Below, one piece after another: positions 61,584-64,000 of a stretch of DNA of 64,000 bases. How positions within the stretch are numbered: position 1 is the first letter of the stretch; each line of letters starts with the position of its first letter. The DNA comes from Saprospiraceae bacterium (GTDB taxonomy: Bacteria > Bacteroidota > Bacteroidia > Chitinophagales > Saprospiraceae): contig JANQQI010000086.1 in the NCBI GenBank assembly GCA_028285085.1, forward strand, positions 16,693-80,692. The letters run 5' to 3'. The notes below the pieces were generated by a model. It searched no databases. It was not told the origin of the DNA and saw only the letters and a list, made by a program, of their open reading frames with translations. Made by a program: the position numbers and the translations under genes.

Positions 61584-62011
61584 AAAATCTTGTTTATGAC
61601 AAAGTTTAATCTTCGTTTTCTACACCGTTTTACAACTGAAAATTAGACTGAAAGTCAATTTCAAGAGAAAACAGTCATTAACACATAAAGTGTTGGCAAT
61701 CAGATAGTAGTAAAGTTTTCTTCGATAGAATAAACTTTTGACATTAAACAATTCAATAATTTTCCTTCTAGGTCGATTACAAATGTAATCTATTCTAGTG
61801 GAGAATAAAATCTTTTAGAAAAAATTCTTATCTCACACGAGCTTATAACGTGTAAATCCAGAATTGCGCTGCGATCATAGGAAAGAGAAACAATGAAATG
61901 CAAGAAAAAATACAAATATGTGTTTTAGATCGTTATTTTTGGGACTTCATCCTGTTTTTACGGGAAATATTCACGAAGTGATTGACTAAAACTCATCGAG
62001 CTGTTCTTTCA
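61584..62011. other. Long divergent intergenic region
   Basis: About 430 AT-rich nt with no credible gene. It has a perfect inverted repeat GATTAC-AAAT-GTAATC at 61775-61790, which on the minus strand also contains the TAnnTTTG match TACATTTG (61780-61787). This could be a regulator site over a promoter for the GT4 gene about 200 nt away. No clear promoter for the plus-strand ATPase gene was found. Confidence 0.4.
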
Positions 62012-62662
62012 ATGATTGAAGCAAAACAAATTCACAAATCCTACGGTAGCCTACACGTACTGAAAGGCGTTGATCTAAAGATTGACAAGGGCGAGATCGT
62101 ATCCATTGTCGGAAAATCAGGAGCGGGTAAAAGTACCTTATTGCATATTTTAGGGACGTTGGACACGGCAGATACCGGCCAGTTAATTATCAACGAAGAG
62201 GAAACCTCTCAAATGGGAGCTCGCCAATTGGCTAACTTCCGCAATACAAATATTGGCTTCATTTTCCAGTTCCACCATCTCCTCCCCGAATTTACTGCTC
62301 TCGAAAATGTATGTATTCCGGCCTATATACAAAATCGTACCCAAGGGGTCACGGAAAGAGCTAAAGAACTACTGGAATATCTCGGCATCGGAGAACGACT
62401 TAGTCACAAACCTGGCCAGTTGTCCGGTGGAGAGCAGCAGCGGGTGGCGGTAGCCCGTGCCTTGATGAACCAGCCTGCCGTCGTTTTTGCGGATGAGCCA
62501 TCGGGCAACTTAGATTCTGCTTCTTCACAAGAACTTCATCAAATGCTTTTCCGTCTCCGCGATGATTTCAAGCAAACTTTCGTCATTGTTACCCACAACG
62601 AAGCGCTAGCCGAAATGAGTGACCGTACGCTTACCATGGTTGATGGCCGTTTGGAAGGCTAA
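62012..62662 (+). CDS. lolD: LolD-like ABC transporter ATP-binding protein
   Basis: A 216-residue ATPase from the ATG at 62012; a longer frame from the TTG at 61982 adds ten unconserved residues. Walker A is GKSGAGKST, the Q-loop is in [16 protein letters not shown], the signature is [15 protein letters not shown], Walker B is [13 protein letters not shown] and the switch His is in [21 protein letters not shown] and the overall length fit LolD/MacB-type ATPases, and LolD (lipoprotein release from the inner membrane) is the best guess. The permease LolC/E is not adjacent; the DUF389 gene follows 49 nt downstream. Confidence 0.88.
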   Translation: MIEAKQIHKSYGSLHVLKGVDLKIDKGEIVSIVGKSGAGKSTLLHILGTLDTADTGQLIINEEETSQMGARQLANFRNTNIGFIFQFHHLLPEFTALENVCIPAYIQNRTQGVTERAKELLEYLGIGERLSHKPGQLSGGEQQRVAVARALMNQPAVVFADEPSGNLDSASSQELHQMLFRLRDDFKQTFVIVTHNEALAEMSDRTLTMVDGRLEG

Positions 62663-62711
62663 CATTGAGTTGTTAAATTAGACCTCAGCGAACTAAACCA
62701 ACATTTGCATC

Positions 62712-64000
62712 ATGCCCGAGACAAACAATCTTCCTCCAGACAAAGAGCCAGATGTTAAACAGGGACTCCTTATTTTCTGGAATAGTATCTGGAAGTTTTT
62801 TGATAATCTCACCGATCTAAGTAATGGCTTGGACCGTGAAGGGACCATTCTGAGTATAAAGAACAACAAGCGCATGCAGGGTGCAAATGCCTGGCTCTTG
62901 ATGTGCTCGATTGTCATTGCGTCGATTGGTTTAGATCTAAATTCTCCGGCGGTCATCATCGGTGCGATGTTAATTTCTCCGTTGATGTCACCTATTCTGG
63001 GGGTTGGGTTAGCGGTAGGAATCAACGATAAGGCTACCTTATATATCTCGCTCCGCCACTTTGGGATTGCCATTGCGATTGCCCTGTTTACCAGTACGCT
63101 GTACTTTCTGATTACCCCTTTTGGCGAAGCCACTGAAGAGATTCTGGCTAGAACCAGTCCCAATACTTTAGACGCTTTAGTCGCCTTTTTTGGAGGTATT
63201 GCGGGAATCATTTCTGGTTCGCGCATTGATAAGTCCAATGCTATTCCGGGGGTAGCGATCGCTACGGCCTTGATGCCACCACTTTGCGTCACCGGCTTCG
63301 GGATTGCGACGGGCAATGGTACAGTGATGATCAACTCCTTCTACCTATTTTTTCTCAACGCCACTTTGGTAGCCTTTGCAACCTTCATTATCGTCCGTTT
63401 CCTTAGATTTCCAATGCGGGAATTTGCGAACAATAGCGATCGACGGCGCACCAATTTTATCATCTACGGTATCAGCCTTCTGATCATCTTGCCCAGCTTT
63501 TACATCCTCTCACAAGTCCTACGCAAGGTAAGAATCGAACAAAACGTTCGTAACTTCTTAACGGAATATTGTGGGGATAACTTAAGCTATGTAGACAGTT
63601 GGGAAGTTGTACACAGTGACTCTACCACCAAAATTGGGGTCAAAATCTACGGCACAGGAGAAAAGCGTTTTCATCTGGATGAGATGGAGGAATTAATCAA
63701 AGAATATCGTATTCCTAATCCGCTTATACAGCTCATTCCGACGAGTGAGGTGGATTTGGACAAATACGAAAAGCTCCAGGCGGAACTCACGAATGTACAA
63801 AGCCTAGCCGAACAGCTCAACGCTGCACAGGAAGTGCGCAATGAAAAAGACGAGCAGATTGAAATATTACAATCCAGATTGGATAGTATCCACGGTGACA
63901 CCCTACCCTTTTCCGGCTTGTGCCGAGAATTGAAGATTATTTTTCCCGATTTAGAAAAAATTGCTGTAGCTAACGCTCAGGAAAGTAACTTTGAGCGATC
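62712..64000 (+). CDS. DUF389-family membrane protein (3' end beyond the window)
   Basis: An open frame from the ATG at 62712 (MPETNNLPPDKEPDVKQG) runs without a stop to the window end, giving at least 429 residues. Residues ~50-270 hold about six membrane helices with the DUF389 marks AVIIGAMLISPLMSPILGVG, GGIAGIISGSR and VAIATALMPPLCVTGFG. After the last helix (~255-275) comes a soluble domain, then a Leu/Gln/Glu-rich coiled coil (~340-395). The family is of unknown function, with many members beside or fused to other envelope parts; the coiled-coil extension is less usual. The C-terminus is cut, so the full architecture is unknown. Confidence 0.88.
   Translation, partial: MPETNNLPPDKEPDVKQGLLIFWNSIWKFFDNLTDLSNGLDREGTILSIKNNKRMQGANAWLLMCSIVIASIGLDLNSPAVIIGAMLISPLMSPILGVGLAVGINDKATLYISLRHFGIAIAIALFTSTLYFLITPFGEATEEILARTSPNTLDALVAFFGGIAGIISGSRIDKSNAIPGVAIATALMPPLCVTGFGIATGNGTVMINSFYLFFLNATLVAFATFIIVRFLRFPMREFANNSDRRRTNFIIYGISLLIILPSFYILSQVLRKVRIEQNVRNFLTEYCGDNLSYVDSWEVVHSDSTTKIGVKIYGTGEKRFHLDEMEELIKEYRIPNPLIQLIPTSEVDLDKYEKLQAELTNVQSLAEQLNAAQEVRNEKDEQIEILQSRLDSIHGDTLPFSGLCRELKIIFPDLEKIAVANAQESNFER

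Noticed and set aside
62693..63334. A minus-strand frame of 213 codons
   Set aside because: It is antisense to the DUF389 gene, whose plus-strand frame carries recognisable family motifs and runs to the window end.
1..64000. tRNA or rRNA genes
   Set aside because: No T-loop-like GGTTCGAAT contexts in intergenic DNA and no rRNA-like conserved stretches were seen in any gap.

Overview
The window comes from a Bacteroidota chromosome, most likely a marine or aquatic, gliding or surface-attached member of the Saprospiria (Lewinella/Saprospira-like). The phylum is an inference from several converging signs. Two giant secreted proteins end in the gliding-motility-associated (CHU_C-type) C-terminal domain. 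Another secreted protein ends in a type IX secretion sorting domain. There is a PorP/SprF-family outer-membrane protein. Several upstream regions carry the Bacteroidota promoter core TAnnTTTG, and Shine-Dalgarno sequences are generally weak. The order-level guess is weaker. I saw no rRNA or tRNA gene, CRISPR array, transposase or phage module.

Layout. 0-7 kb: glutamate dehydrogenase, GTP cyclohydrolase I, a small lipoprotein, an OmpA-like anchored protein, a coiled-coil/helix-hairpin-helix protein and a monohaem cytochrome lipoprotein. 7-11 kb: a type IX cargo protein, two tandem tail-collar proteins, a class 3 lipase-fold protein whose nucleophile is glycine, and a gene-less stretch holding an orphan terminator and a candidate small RNA. 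11-20 kb: a cysteine-rich lipoprotein, a 7TM protein / histidine kinase / LuxR-type regulator operon, then a minus-strand run with a second coiled-coil/HhH protein, a PNP-oxidase-like protein, two flavoproteins and an FGGY kinase. 20-25 kb: a plus-strand operon of acyl-CoA dehydrogenase, SCP2-like protein, sialate O-acetylesterase and a hydroxypyruvate-isomerase-like protein.

25-43.7 kb: two adjacent giant genes (3141 and 2890 codons) fill about 18 kb. Both have signal peptides, long arrays of Ig/PKD-like repeats and homologous secretory C-termini, but different N-terminal heads and different repeat classes. They are the most distinctive part of the window and probably encode very long cell-surface adhesins.

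43.9-64 kb: a sodium:solute symporter, cupin and methionine aminopeptidase cluster; a queuosine-precursor-type transporter and aspartate kinase; a sodium-pumping decarboxylase operon (gamma, alpha, beta) with a beta-propeller gene between alpha and beta; an outer-membrane porin; an NlpC/P60 peptidase; PorP/SprF; a minus-strand run of two glycosyltransferases, a RibBA-like protein whose GTP cyclohydrolase II half has lost its zinc ligands, and a polyphosphate-polymerase-like protein; a LolD-like ATPase; and a DUF389 membrane protein cut by the window end.

Themes. Secretion and surface display link the type IX cargo, the giants and PorP/SprF. Sodium bioenergetics links the decarboxylase pump and the symporter. 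Three junctions between adjacent genes share one form: stop codon, exactly three bases, then an in-frame TTG or GTG start, which suggests termination-reinitiation coupling.
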